Part shown: piece after piece, positions 29,154 through 37,324 of the stretch | Layout of the letters: every line of letters begins with the position of its first letter | How positions within the stretch are numbered: position 1 is the stretch's first letter | Position numbers and translations under genes: made by a program | Origin: JACKDW01 sp964621785 | Lineage (GTDB): Bacteria > Myxococcota_A > Polyangia > Nannocystales > Nannocystaceae | Assembly (NCBI GenBank): GCA_964621785.1 | Contig: CAZUPD010000030.1 | Location: forward strand, 1 to 64,000 | Reading direction: 5' to 3' | Length of the DNA: 64,000 nucleotides | The notes under the pieces: generated by a model | What the model was told of the DNA's origin: nothing | Database searches by the model: none | What the model saw: the letters and a program-made list of their open reading frames with translations, nothing else

Positions 29154-31355
29154 GTGACCTACGTCGTCCTCGCTCGCAAGTATCGGCCCCAGCAGTTCGC
29201 CGAACTCATCGGCCAGGAACATGTCACCCGGACCCTGGCCAACGCGATCGCCCACGACCGGATCCACCACGCCTATCTGTTTTGTGGCGCCCGCGGTCTC
29301 GGCAAAACATCGGCGGCGAGGCTGTTGGCAAAGTGCCTGGTGTGCGAACAAGGCCCGACGATCGAGCCCTGCAATACGTGTCACCAGTGCGTCAGTGTCA
29401 TCGAGGGTCGCAGTGTCGATGTCAGCGAAATCGACGGCGCGAGTAACAACCGCGTCGAAGATGTTCGCAACCTCCGAGAACAGGTCCGCTACCTCCCCCA
29501 GTCGGCGCGCCGCCGGATCTACATCATCGACGAAGTCCACATGCTGACCGGGCAGGCGTTCAACGCCCTGCTCAAGACGCTCGAGGAACCGCCGCCCCAC
29601 GTCACCTTTATTTTTGCCACCACCGAAGTCCACGCCCTCCCGGCGACGATCCTCTCCCGGGTTTCGCGGTTTGACTTTCGCCGACTCGCGCCGCGCCAAG
29701 TCGTCGCGCATATGCAAACAATTCTCAAACGCGAAGGTATCGAGGTGGCCGAGGGCGGGCTTTATACGGTCGCCCGCGCGGGTGATGGGTCGGTCCGCGA
29801 CAGCCTGACGTTGCTCGACAAAGTCATCGCGTTTGCCAACGACGAGCAAGAAGTCATCAGCGAAGAAGAAGTCCGGATCGTCATTGGTGTCCCGGCACGA
29901 CTCGCGGTGTTCGAACTCGCCGAAGCGATTTTGCAGCGCGACCCGACGATGACGCTGCAGCGGTTTGTCGCCGTCGTCGAATCGGGACAGGATCTCCAAC
30001 TCCTCGCACTCGCCCTGTTGCAGCACATTCGCGACCTGCTGGTTGTCAAACTTACAAACGCCCGCGATGTCCTCGTCAATGCTTCCGACGCCGAGTTTGA
30101 GCAACTTACGATCCAAGCCGAACCCCTCGATGCGACGGTGCTCAGCCAACTGTTTGACCGCCTCGCCCGGGTGGTCGACTCGTTGCCACGGACCCGAGTA
30201 CCGCGGTTGATCCTCGAAGTCGGTTTACTCGAGCTGTGCCACAGCGATCCTCTTGTGCCACTCGGCGGTCTGCTCGATCGCCTCGAGCAACTCGGTGGCG
30301 ACTCGGGTTCTGGACCGGGTGGTGGCGGGTCCTCGTATTCGGGCGCACCGTCGAGAGGGAACCGGACGGGCACCCGCGGCGCAGGTTCCCGCGCACAACC
30401 ATCGAGTGCACGCACACAACCATCGAGTGCACGCGCACAGCCATCGAGTGCACGCGGTGCAAGTCCCCGCGCACAACCATCGAATGCCCCGGCACACGAC
30501 CCGGGTCCGCCCCATGACCCCGGCCCGCCGGGATCGTTGCAGAATCAATTTATGGAGATGGCCCGGGCGTCCGGTGCGATCAAATCGTCGCGTCGCCGTT
30601 CGCCGTCGAGTCAACCCACTTCTTCGAGTGGACCCCCACCCGAACCTCCGAGGCGAGGTTCACACTCACAACCGCCACCCGGCCCTCCGATGCGAGACTC
30701 CGGGCCGGACTCGAGCAGACCACCGATGCGCGGTCGGTCCGAACCCCGCCCTCCGATGCTAGACCCGGGCTCGAGTGGTTCATCCGGACCGAATGGTCCA
30801 CGAGCGAGACAATCCCATTCGCCAGCGCCTGGCGCGGCCTCCTCAACGGCATCCCAGAAGCCAGATTCCGAATCCAGCGACCCAGACTGCCTGTCCCAGA
30901 CATGCCCCGGGTCCCGCGGCGACCAGCCCAAAGCCGACCCGATCGCGTGGACGACCCTGGAACCGATGGCGGCCTGGGAGCAACTCACCGCCCGTCTGCG
31001 GCCGATCAATCCTTCGTTATACGCCCTGCTGAGCGAGTGCGGTCTCCAGCGTCTCGACCGCGACCACCTGCAGCTGCGCAGCAAACCCGGGAGCTTTGGC
31101 TTTGGTCAACTGACCCACAACACCGAGGCCCGCGGAGAACTCGAGGCGGCGATCCGACAGCATTTTGACGCCGGTGTCCAAGTCGAAATCGTCCCCGGTG
31201 AGGCCGACCCGAGTGCCCCGAGCCTGGCGATGGTCCAAGCCCAACGACGCGATCGCCATCAGCAGGCGGTCGAGCGCGAGGCCCGGGACAATCCGGCGAT
31301 CCAAGAGCTCGTCACTGCGTTCGACGGCAACATCCGCGACGTCCGTCCACTTTGA
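29154..31355 (+). CDS. dnaX: DNA polymerase III subunits gamma and tau
   Basis: 733 residues from the GTG at 29154, which gives the canonical start TYVVLARKYRPQQF. It is the AAA+ motor of the clamp loader: Walker A GARGLGKTSAARLL, the zinc-binding cysteine cluster CLVCEQGP...CNTCHQC, Walker B IIDEVHML, and sensor 1 FIFATTE. Residues ~390-600 form a long Pro/Ser/Arg-rich linker containing nearly identical PSSAR repeats and several DPGPP units. The C-terminal ~130 residues (WEQLTARLRPINPSLYALL) match the tau-specific polymerase-binding region. A shorter TTG-initiated start at 29109 is less likely. It heads the classical dnaX-ybaB-recR cluster. Confidence 0.95.
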   Translation: MTYVVLARKYRPQQFAELIGQEHVTRTLANAIAHDRIHHAYLFCGARGLGKTSAARLLAKCLVCEQGPTIEPCNTCHQCVSVIEGRSVDVSEIDGASNNRVEDVRNLREQVRYLPQSARRRIYIIDEVHMLTGQAFNALLKTLEEPPPHVTFIFATTEVHALPATILSRVSRFDFRRLAPRQVVAHMQTILKREGIEVAEGGLYTVARAGDGSVRDSLTLLDKVIAFANDEQEVISEEEVRIVIGVPARLAVFELAEAILQRDPTMTLQRFVAVVESGQDLQLLALALLQHIRDLLVVKLTNARDVLVNASDAEFEQLTIQAEPLDATVLSQLFDRLARVVDSLPRTRVPRLILEVGLLELCHSDPLVPLGGLLDRLEQLGGDSGSGPGGGGSSYSGAPSRGNRTGTRGAGSRAQPSSARTQPSSARAQPSSARGASPRAQPSNAPAHDPGPPHDPGPPGSLQNQFMEMARASGAIKSSRRRSPSSQPTSSSGPPPEPPRRGSHSQPPPGPPMRDSGPDSSRPPMRGRSEPRPPMLDPGSSGSSGPNGPRARQSHSPAPGAASSTASQKPDSESSDPDCLSQTCPGSRGDQPKADPIAWTTLEPMAAWEQLTARLRPINPSLYALLSECGLQRLDRDHLQLRSKPGSFGFGQLTHNTEARGELEAAIRQHFDAGVQVEIVPGEADPSAPSLAMVQAQRRDRHQQAVEREARDNPAIQELVTAFDGNIRDVRPL
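30391..30487 (+). repeat. 24-bp tandem repeats in the dnaX linker
   Basis: Four copies of gcacaaccatcgagtgcacg-like units, encoding RAQPSSA/RTQPSSA, lie in tandem in the linker between gamma and tau regions. Three are near-identical, implying recent expansion. Confidence 0.85.
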
Positions 31356-31412
31356 TGTGGACATGTGAAACCCGCTTAAAACCCGCAGCCGTGTCGGTTA
31401 TGCTCCGCGACT

Positions 31413-31733
31413 ATGAACGACTTTGACCTCGGAGCCATGATGCGCCAGGCACAACAACTCCGTCAGCAGATGGAGTACGTGCAAAAAAACCTCGAGACCC
31501 AAGAAGTCAGCGGACAGGCCGGCTCGGGGCTGGTCAAGGTGGTCGCCACCGGCGGTCAGCGGATCAAAAGCATCGAGATCAAACCCGAGGCGCTCGAGGA
31601 AGATCTGGAAATGCTCCAGGACTTGGTCACAACCGCGGTCAACAACGCCCTCGACAAATCGAAAGCCCTGGCGCAGGAGCGCATGGGCTCGTTGCTTCCT
31701 CCGGGGCTCGCGGGCGGCATCCCGGGACTTTGA
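31413..31733 (+). CDS. YbaB/EbfC-family nucleoid-associated protein
   Basis: 106 residues, the family's normal size. Helix-rich N-terminus (AMMRQAQQLRQQMEYVQKNL), central strands GLVKVVATGGQRIKSIEI, and a final helix (LEMLQDLVTTAVNNALDKSK) ending with a short Gly/Leu-rich tail. These dimeric proteins bind DNA and often lie between dnaX and recR, as here, with 57 bp before and 66 bp after. Co-transcription with both neighbours is likely. Confidence 0.95.
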   Translation: MNDFDLGAMMRQAQQLRQQMEYVQKNLETQEVSGQAGSGLVKVVATGGQRIKSIEIKPEALEEDLEMLQDLVTTAVNNALDKSKALAQERMGSLLPPGLAGGIPGL

Positions 31734-31799
31734 TGTCGACGGGTACCGCTTGTACATACAGGTTCCCCCAGAGTTGACCTCCGCGATACGGGTCTCGCC

Positions 31800-32399
31800 G
31801 TGAACGCTGAAAAAAATCCTCTCGATCGGCTGACCGCCCTGCTCAAACGGTTACCCGGCATCGGCGAAAAGTCGGCCATGCGTTTGGCCCTGTGGTTTGC
31901 CCGCAGCGATCGGGAATACATCACGGCCCTCGCCGCTGCGCTGACCGACCTCCAACTCAAGCTCGGACTGTGTTCGCGTTGCTGCGATCTGTGTACCGGC
32001 AACTTGTGTGAGCGCTGCGGCGATGCCCGGCGCGACCACAGTCTGATCTGTGTGGTCGCCCAGCCGCAGGACCGGATCGCATTTGAACGCTCCGGGGTAT
32101 TTCGCGGGGTCTATCACGTGCTTCACGGCGTCCTCGATCCGCTGTCGGGCGTCGGTCCATCCGAACTCAAGATCGAAGCACTGTTGCGCCGCCTCGAAGG
32201 TGATGGGGTTCAAGAAGTCATCGTCGCCACCAGTCCCAACGTCGAAGGCGACGCGACTGCGCTGTACCTGTCGAAGTTGTTGCGACCCCTCGGCGTCACG
32301 GTTTCGAGAATCGCTTCGGGTGTCGCCGTCGGTGGTGAACTCGAGTACGCGGATATGAGCACCTTGCGGCGGGCGTTATCCGACCGTCGATCGCTGTGA
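31800..32399 (+). CDS. recR: Recombination protein RecR
   Basis: 199 residues from a GTG. It acts with RecF/RecO to load RecA on gapped DNA. The helix-hairpin-helix region is LLKRLPGIGEKSAMRLALW, the zinc finger is CSRCCDLCTGNLCERC, the Toprim domain carries ICVVAQPQD and the C-terminal motif is ATSPNVEGDATALYL. The length and all motifs are standard. It closes the dnaX-ybaB-recR cluster; mglB begins ~310 bp later. Confidence 0.96.
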   Translation: MNAEKNPLDRLTALLKRLPGIGEKSAMRLALWFARSDREYITALAAALTDLQLKLGLCSRCCDLCTGNLCERCGDARRDHSLICVVAQPQDRIAFERSGVFRGVYHVLHGVLDPLSGVGPSELKIEALLRRLEGDGVQEVIVATSPNVEGDATALYLSKLLRPLGVTVSRIASGVAVGGELEYADMSTLRRALSDRRSL

Positions 32400-32708
32400 G
32401 ATCGCTTGGAAAGAATTGCGGCGACACTGTGGCCCCCGCGTTCCGAGCCTGCGCAAAAGACGTGATTTAGGCGCGAATCAGTGACGACAGGCGCGTTCCC
32501 TGAACGTTTGCCGATTCAATTCACCCCGTCGGCCCTGCGAGGATTCCAAAACGCCCTCACTTCTCGCGTTCGCGGTCGCGTCAGCAACCCAAACTCACCG
32601 ATAAGAGATTCGCAACACGATGGACTTGCCCGGATGAGTTTGTTACGTTTTGCGGGTTCTTACCCGGTCTCAAACCCCTCGACGCGCTTCAGGAGCCCTT
32701 TCTTGAAC
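32400..32708 (+). other. Region between recR and mglB
   Basis: The mglB frame remains open upstream to 32481, but the sequence before 32709 has no resemblance to MglB and is best taken as a leader. AGGAG at 32691-32695 is the ribosome site for the ATG at 32709. No clear promoter hexamers; T-rich ttacgttttgcgggttcttacc near 32643-32664 is the most promoter-like part. Confidence 0.45.
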
Positions 32709-33191
32709 ATGCTGAATCCACAGCTCGTGATGTACGAAGAAGAGCTTCGGCAGATCCAAGCGATCGCCGACAAGCTCCAACAGGACTCGCGTTCGAAGAC
32801 GATCCTCCTCGTCGACAAGAACGGGCAGCTCGTTGCTTCCTCCGGTAGCCCTGGCGACCTCGATACGACGTCGCTGAGTTCACTGGTCGCGGGCAACGTT
32901 GCGGCCACAGGGGGGATCGCCAAACTTCTCCAAGAAGATGAGTTCGCCTGTCTCTTCCACGAAGGAAAGGGGGTCTCCATCTTCATCTCACTGGTGGGTC
33001 GGCGGATCATCCTCGTGGTCCTGTTTGACAAAAACACCACCCAAGGGTTGGTCCGATTGCGCGTCCGCAAGGCGAACATCGAACTCACCCGTATCTTCGA
33101 GGAACTCGCGGCAAAGGCAGCCATGCCCCAAGAGAACAATCCGTTCGACGAGATCACCGACGAAGATATCGACAACCTGTTTAACGACTAA
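32709..33191 (+). CDS. mglB: MglB, roadblock/LC7 GTPase-activating protein
   Basis: 160 residues from the ATG at 32709, matching the start of Myxococcus MglB (QLVMYEEE). The roadblock/LC7 fold is recognisable through ILLVDKNGQLVASSG, DTTSLSSLVAGNVAATGG and LVGRRIILVVLFD, and the C-terminal acidic tail ends ITDEDIDNLF. MglB is the dimeric GAP that, with MglA, sets the front-rear polarity axis for gliding motility. The stop is 18 bp before the mglA start, the same gene order and close spacing as in Myxococcus. Confidence 0.95.
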   Translation: MLNPQLVMYEEELRQIQAIADKLQQDSRSKTILLVDKNGQLVASSGSPGDLDTTSLSSLVAGNVAATGGIAKLLQEDEFACLFHEGKGVSIFISLVGRRIILVVLFDKNTTQGLVRLRVRKANIELTRIFEELAAKAAMPQENNPFDEITDEDIDNLFND

Positions 33192-33209
33192 AAGCGAGGG
33201 CCCGAGCGG

Positions 33210-33800
33210 ATGTCTTTCATCAACTATAGCTCGCGCGAGATCAACTGTAAGCTTGTGTACTACGGGCCCGGTTTGTGCGGCAAGACCACGAACTTGCAGT
33301 ACATCTATGACAAGACCCGGCCCGAAGCCAAAGGCAAGATGATCTCGCTCGCCACAGAGACCGAGCGCACCCTGTTTTTCGACTTCTTGCCACTGAGCCT
33401 CGGTGAGATCCGCGGATTCAAAACCCGCTTTCACCTCTACACCGTGCCCGGCCAGGTGTTCTACGACGCGAGCCGCAAGTTGATCCTCAAGGGGGTCGAC
33501 GGAGTTTGTTTTGTCGCCGACTCACAGGCCGAACGCATGGAGGCCAACATCGAGAGTCTCGACAACCTCCGGCTCAATCTCCAAGAGCAGGGTTACGAGC
33601 TCGACAAGATCCCGTACGTCATCCAGTACAACAAACGCGACCTCCCCAGTGCGGTCAGCATCAAAGAGTTGTCTGAGGTCTGCAACCCGACCGGCGTACC
33701 CGAGTTCGAGGGCGTCGCTGTCACCGGCGTCGGTGTGTTCGACACGCTCAAGGCTCTCGCCAAGCAAGTACTCGCCGAACTGCGCAAAACCTCCGGTTAG
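33210..33800 (+). CDS. mglA: MglA, Ras-like polarity GTPase
   Basis: 196 residues, nearly the length of Myxococcus MglA and very similar throughout. P-loop GPGLCGKTT (~19-27), switch region TLFFDFLPLSLGEIRGF, Walker B TVPGQVFYDASRK, and base-recognition QYNKRDLP. The GTP-bound form recruits motility machinery at the leading pole. It is co-transcribed with mglB and followed by a strong terminator. The presence of this pair implies a regulated polarity system in this organism. Confidence 0.97.
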   Translation: MSFINYSSREINCKLVYYGPGLCGKTTNLQYIYDKTRPEAKGKMISLATETERTLFFDFLPLSLGEIRGFKTRFHLYTVPGQVFYDASRKLILKGVDGVCFVADSQAERMEANIESLDNLRLNLQEQGYELDKIPYVIQYNKRDLPSAVSIKELSEVCNPTGVPEFEGVAVTGVGVFDTLKALAKQVLAELRKTSG

Positions 33801-33818
33801 CATCGTTGATGCTGCAAC

Positions 33819-33848
33819 AAAACCTCGGCCCACAGGTCGAGGTTTTTT
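33819..33848 (+). terminator. Rho-independent terminator after mglA
   Basis: AAAACCTCG (33819-33827) pairs with CGAGGTTTT (33838-33846), followed by further T residues; it starts 18 bp after the mglA stop. Confidence 0.9.
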
Positions 33849-33849
33849 G

Positions 33850-34319
33850 TGATCACGGCCCAAGTCTTCGCCCGGTGAACGAGTCCAACCGCGACAGGCT
33901 CTGAACGTCGGTGACGGGTTCTCCTGACTTCGAGGGGCTCGCCCAGGCGAATATCGCCAACGTTTCGAAACGTGCGCAACTCGATACCCGCCATGCGAAA
34001 GGCGAAGGAACGTCCGGTTTATATGTATTTACAATCCGAAGCCGAAAGTAGAGAAGAAGCCCGGGACCCTGAAGGACGCCAGGGTCATCCACCGCAAAGT
34101 CAAGGCTCCCGATAGCACATGCATTTGCACTTCACAGCCGAAAGAAGAGCAAAGCGCCCAGGCAACCTCGAAGCCAAGATACCGAAATTACATGCGCTTA
34201 CAACCATCGCCCGAAAGACGCCCGGGCAACCCACCTCGAAGTTAGGAGAACCCCTCCGCCAACCTCAATCGTCTGTCGCGGCCCGACCCTTTCGTCCCGC
34301 CAACATCTCCGCCGCGATC
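33850..34319. repeat. Intergenic degenerate repeats, each led by a TGYANNTRCA-type word
   Basis: No gene is seen in this convergent gap. Three degenerate units start with TGTATTTACA (34024), TGCATTTGCA (34120) and the one-mismatch TGCGCTTACA (34194). Each is followed after 6-8 bases by a CCGAAAG word and then by a GCCCGGG/GCCCAGG-(A)ACC segment; two also share CCTCGAAG. The last ~60 bases (34263-34326) are a second copy of the dispersed element at 7665-7730. Confidence 0.65.
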
Positions 34320-34326
34320 TTATAAA
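34263..34326 (-). repeat. Dispersed intergenic repeat, copy 2
   Basis: Aligns with 7665-7730 from CCTCAA through GTCGCGGCCC, GACCCTTT and CCGCGAT to TTATAA. The AT-rich end (CCGCGATCTTATAA) abuts the TAA stop of the minus-strand membrane protein gene; the same 14-mer precedes the stop of the minus-strand VWA gene at 37310-37323. Confidence 0.6.
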
Positions 34327-35459
34327 TGGCGTGCGACTTCGGGTTTGCGGACCTTCCAGATCCAGCCGTCATACAAAAAGTGTAAAAGCGACGTACCGGT
34401 GTAATAGACCAAAAATACGTCCGTTCTCCGATAGTCTCGTAACAGCAGGTAGGCCGTCACCAGCAGCCCGATCACCAGCGGTGCAAATACAAGTGGACGT
34501 CGCAGCAGCCCCGCGACGATCCCCGATTCTGTTGCACGCGCAAACTTTTTTTGTCCGAAGTGATGGACGAATGCCACGTACTCGAGTGCATGTGCAACAC
34601 CAAAACACAGGTAGCCCACGATCGGCCCGTGGATGACAAACACAGCCAGCAAACACACGGTCGACCCTAAAAACAGCAGTCGCGGGAGACGGTCGCGTGC
34701 CGGACGTCGGGCAGCGAACTCATGGCGGAAAAACCGGACTGCCAGCCCGAGCACGATCCCGGAGACGAGGGCCAACACCGTCCATCCCGCCACCCCGTGG
34801 ATCAGCGGCTCGAACGTGCTGTACACTTTTCGCGCGTTGCGGACGCCCGCGAACGTCGAGGCCCGGAACATGAGCGCCAAAGCCCCCACGAGGGCCACCA
34901 ACGCCCACATGAGCGCAAGCTCCCGCTTCCCATGCGACCTGTCTTGAAGGCCATTCCCATATTTGCCGGCGTAGATTCGCGAGATTCCGTAGCGCTGCAT
35001 CAGCGTATGCCACACATTCCACAGCCCCGTCAGTGTGAGGATCACCATCCACGGGCGAAACCGGAGCTCGATGCCGAACACGTCGGGGTGCACAACATCA
35101 GTGCCCCAGATCCCGCGGACGGCGATCAGACACGCGATCACAACCGCCGGTGCGACGATGAAATCGCGTGCGCGCTGGCGGAATGTGCCCGCATCCCCAT
35201 AGACGAGGATGAACGTATAGTGGCGATGTACATAGGTAATCCCCAGGGCGACCGCCGATGCCAATGCCAGCGCTGCTCGGTTTCCCGTCCCATCGGGCGT
35301 CACACCCGCCCACGATCCGTCGAGCCCGAGACCCCAGACCAGCCACACATAAAACGGCAGCCAACAAAATCCCAACAGCGCGAGATCCCACAATGGAGCT
35401 CGGATCCAGGGAAGGTGGGTTGTTTTCTCGCCAGACCTCGGCATGATCGTAGAACCCAT
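34320..35459 (-). CDS. Polytopic membrane protein with conserved-looking histidines
   Basis: 379 residues with about nine hydrophobic segments. Histidine-containing motifs sit near membrane edges: HRHYT (~78-82), WNVWHTLMQRYG (~155), HALEYVAFVHHFG (~298) and LLHFLYDGWIWK (~360). Such spacing recalls membrane-bound metalloenzymes of the desaturase/oxygenase kind, but I cannot assign a family. The ATG at 35459 is used; one at 35444 is possible. It is transcribed towards mglA and away from the repeat protein. Function is unknown. Confidence 0.7.
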   Translation of the reverse strand: MGSTIMPRSGEKTTHLPWIRAPLWDLALLGFCWLPFYVWLVWGLGLDGSWAGVTPDGTGNRAALALASAVALGITYVHRHYTFILVYGDAGTFRQRARDFIVAPAVVIACLIAVRGIWGTDVVHPDVFGIELRFRPWMVILTLTGLWNVWHTLMQRYGISRIYAGKYGNGLQDRSHGKRELALMWALVALVGALALMFRASTFAGVRNARKVYSTFEPLIHGVAGWTVLALVSGIVLGLAVRFFRHEFAARRPARDRLPRLLFLGSTVCLLAVFVIHGPIVGYLCFGVAHALEYVAFVHHFGQKKFARATESGIVAGLLRRPLVFAPLVIGLLVTAYLLLRDYRRTDVFLVYYTGTSLLHFLYDGWIWKVRKPEVARHL

Positions 35460-35567
35460 TCGCGCAACAAGCGTTCTGGACTGCGGTTGGAGCGCTACAA
35501 ACGCTGTGTATCATGCACGCGTTGTTCGCGTGGACACTGAAAAACCTTTACCACTGAGCAGAGGAAA

Positions 35568-36579
35568 ATGACGACCGCGTCAGACGAATGGATCCAAGAA
35601 TCTCTCGGCCGGCTCGAGAGCATGGAAGAAGAACGCCAGCAGCACGAGGCTGCCCTGGAAACTGCGACCGATCCAGATCGACTGCGGTTCCACTCGCAAG
35701 AAGTTGAGCGGCTCGAGGTTGAGATTCGAAATCTCTACCAAAGCCTCGAAGCCGTTGCGGATGGTCAGGAAGTTCCCGAGCAGGCTGCTCCGGCCCAACC
35801 GGCGTACGAGCAGGCACAACCGGCATACGAGCAACCGGCACAACCGGCCTACGAGCAACCGGCACAGCCTGCCTACGAGCAACCGGCACAGCCTGCCTAC
35901 GAGCAACCGGCCTACGAGCAACCTGCCTACGAGCAACCGGCCCAGCCCGCGTATCAGCAACCGGCACAGGCGCCAGCGTTCCCTCCACAACCGGCACAAC
36001 CCGCCTTCGGGCAACCGGCACAACCCGCCTTCGGGCAACCGGCACAACCCGCCTTCGGGCAACCGGNNNNNNNNNNNNNNNNNNNNNNNNNNNNNNNNNN
36101 NNNNNNNNNNNNNNNNNNNNNNNNNNNNNNNNNNNNNNNNNNNNNNNNNNNNNNNNNNNNNNNNNNCACAACCCGCCTTCGGCGACTCTGGAATGTCGTC
36201 GATGACCGACTACGACGACGGCTTCAACAAACCCAAAAAATCTGGGGCCATGTGGGGAGCCATCATCGTCGGCGTCTTGGCACTCGGCGCAACCGGCTAT
36301 TACTTCATGCAGGGAAGTGCCGACGAGCCTGAGCAACCCCAGCAACAGGGCCCTGTCAAAGTCATCGGCGGTGGCGATGTTCCACCCGACACCCAGGGAC
36401 CCAAGGCAGCCAAGGGTGCAGACGTCGACTCGAACGCGGGCACCGTGTTCAAGGAAGGTACGCGTCCGAGTGGCGGCGGCGGCGGTGGCCATTCCGGTGG
36501 CGGCTCGGGTAAAAAGAAAAAGAAAGTCGATCAGGTCAAGATCACCAAGACCGACGATCCTCTGGCCGGCGTCGACTGA
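35568..36579 (+). CDS. Proline/glutamine repeat membrane protein (interrupted by assembly gap)
   Basis: The N-terminal ~65 residues form a coiled-coil (LGRLESMEEERQQHEAAL, EVERLEVEIRNLYQ). Repeats of YEQPAQPA then FGQPAQPA follow, running into 100 Ns. After the gap come the same repeat, a single membrane segment (GAMWGAIIVGVLALGATGYYF), a Gly-rich stretch and the basic tail KKKKKVDQVKITK. The frames on either side differ by one, but 100 is an arbitrary filler; removing the Ns leaves a multiple of three, so this is one gene with a collapsed repeat. A ribosome site (AGAGGAAA) precedes the ATG. Most of the chain before the membrane segment would be cytoplasmic if unsignalled. No family is known to me. 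Confidence 0.75.
35795..36066 (+). repeat. In-gene repeats encoding YEQPAQPA and FGQPAQPA
   Basis: About a dozen 15-24-bp units. The last three units before the gap are identical 24-mers (caaccggcacaacccgcctt plus cggg), explaining why assembly failed here. Confidence 0.9.
36067..36166. other. Assembly gap (100 N)
   Basis: Exactly 100 ambiguous bases inside identical 24-bp repeats. The true length is unknown but should be a multiple of three if the gene is intact. Confidence 0.98.
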
Positions 36580-36599
36580 GACAATCTTGTTGGTGCTAC

Positions 36600-36632
36600 A
36601 AAGGGTAGCCGACGTGTACGGCTACCCTTTTT
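36600..36632 (+). terminator. Rho-independent terminator after the repeat protein gene
   Basis: AAAGGGTAGCC (36600-36610) pairs with GGCTACCCTTT (36620-36630), then T residues. The stem is A-flanked, so it can work in both directions for the convergent oligoribonuclease gene. A TGYANNTRCA word (TGCATGTGCA, 36632-36641) starts at the last T of the tract. Confidence 0.92.
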
Positions 36633-36663
36633 GCATGTGCAAGTTTGCTGACTCGCCCGACTG

Positions 36664-37200
36664 CTAGCGAAACACGTGCTCGCGATAAAACTGCAACTCG
36701 GCCAGCGACTCGCGGATATCGTCGAGCGCGCGATGGGTCTCGCGTTTGGGCAGAGTCTCCAGGTCGGGGTACCAGCGGCGTGCCAGTTCTTTGACGGACG
36801 ACACATCGATGCTTCGGTAGTGCAAGAAGTTGCTGAGGTCGGGCAGATAGCGAACCAAAAATCGGCGATCCTGGCCGATCGTGTTACCGCACAGCGGCGA
36901 GCGCCCGGGCTCGCAGTGTTCGCGCAGGAAACTCAGGGTTTGCGCCTCCGCCTGCGCCAAGGAGATCGTCGAAGCCCGCACCTGGGCCGTCAGACCGCTT
37001 TGTGCGTGGTGGTTGGTACACCACTCCCCCATCGCCTCGAGTACGGCATCCGGTTGATGGATCACGATATCCGGACCCTCGGCGACCACACGCAAATCGG
37101 CATCCGTGACGATCGTCGCGATCTCTAACACGTGACAACTATCGGGATCGAGGCCCGACATTTCGAGGTCGAGCCAGACGAGATGTGGATGTGCCTGCAT
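36664..37200 (-). CDS. orn: Oligoribonuclease
   Basis: 178 residues from the ATG at 37200, the standard length; the frame is open further upstream but unrelated. DEDDh 3'-5' exoribonuclease that degrades 2-5-nt RNAs, including pGpG from c-di-GMP turnover. Exo I motif WLDLEMSGLDPD, Exo II around CGNTIGQDRRFL, and Exo III HRALDDIRESL are all present. Probably monocistronic; it converges with the repeat-protein gene across a bidirectional terminator. Confidence 0.96.
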   Translation of the reverse strand: MQAHPHLVWLDLEMSGLDPDSCHVLEIATIVTDADLRVVAEGPDIVIHQPDAVLEAMGEWCTNHHAQSGLTAQVRASTISLAQAEAQTLSFLREHCEPGRSPLCGNTIGQDRRFLVRYLPDLSNFLHYRSIDVSSVKELARRWYPDLETLPKRETHRALDDIRESLAELQFYREHVFR

Positions 37201-37324
37201 GTCGGCGCATCGTGACACAGGTTGGGACAAACTGCACGGCCGCTCGGTCCCGCCGCAACGTGCTGCACCCTCAAGATTCGAGTGTATTTGCAACCCCGAA
37301 TCAACTCCACCGCGATCTTATAAG

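Noticed and set aside
32481..32708. N-terminal extension of MglB
   Set aside because: The 76 extra residues resemble nothing in the family, while the ATG at 32709 has an AGGAG upstream and gives the canonical N-terminus.
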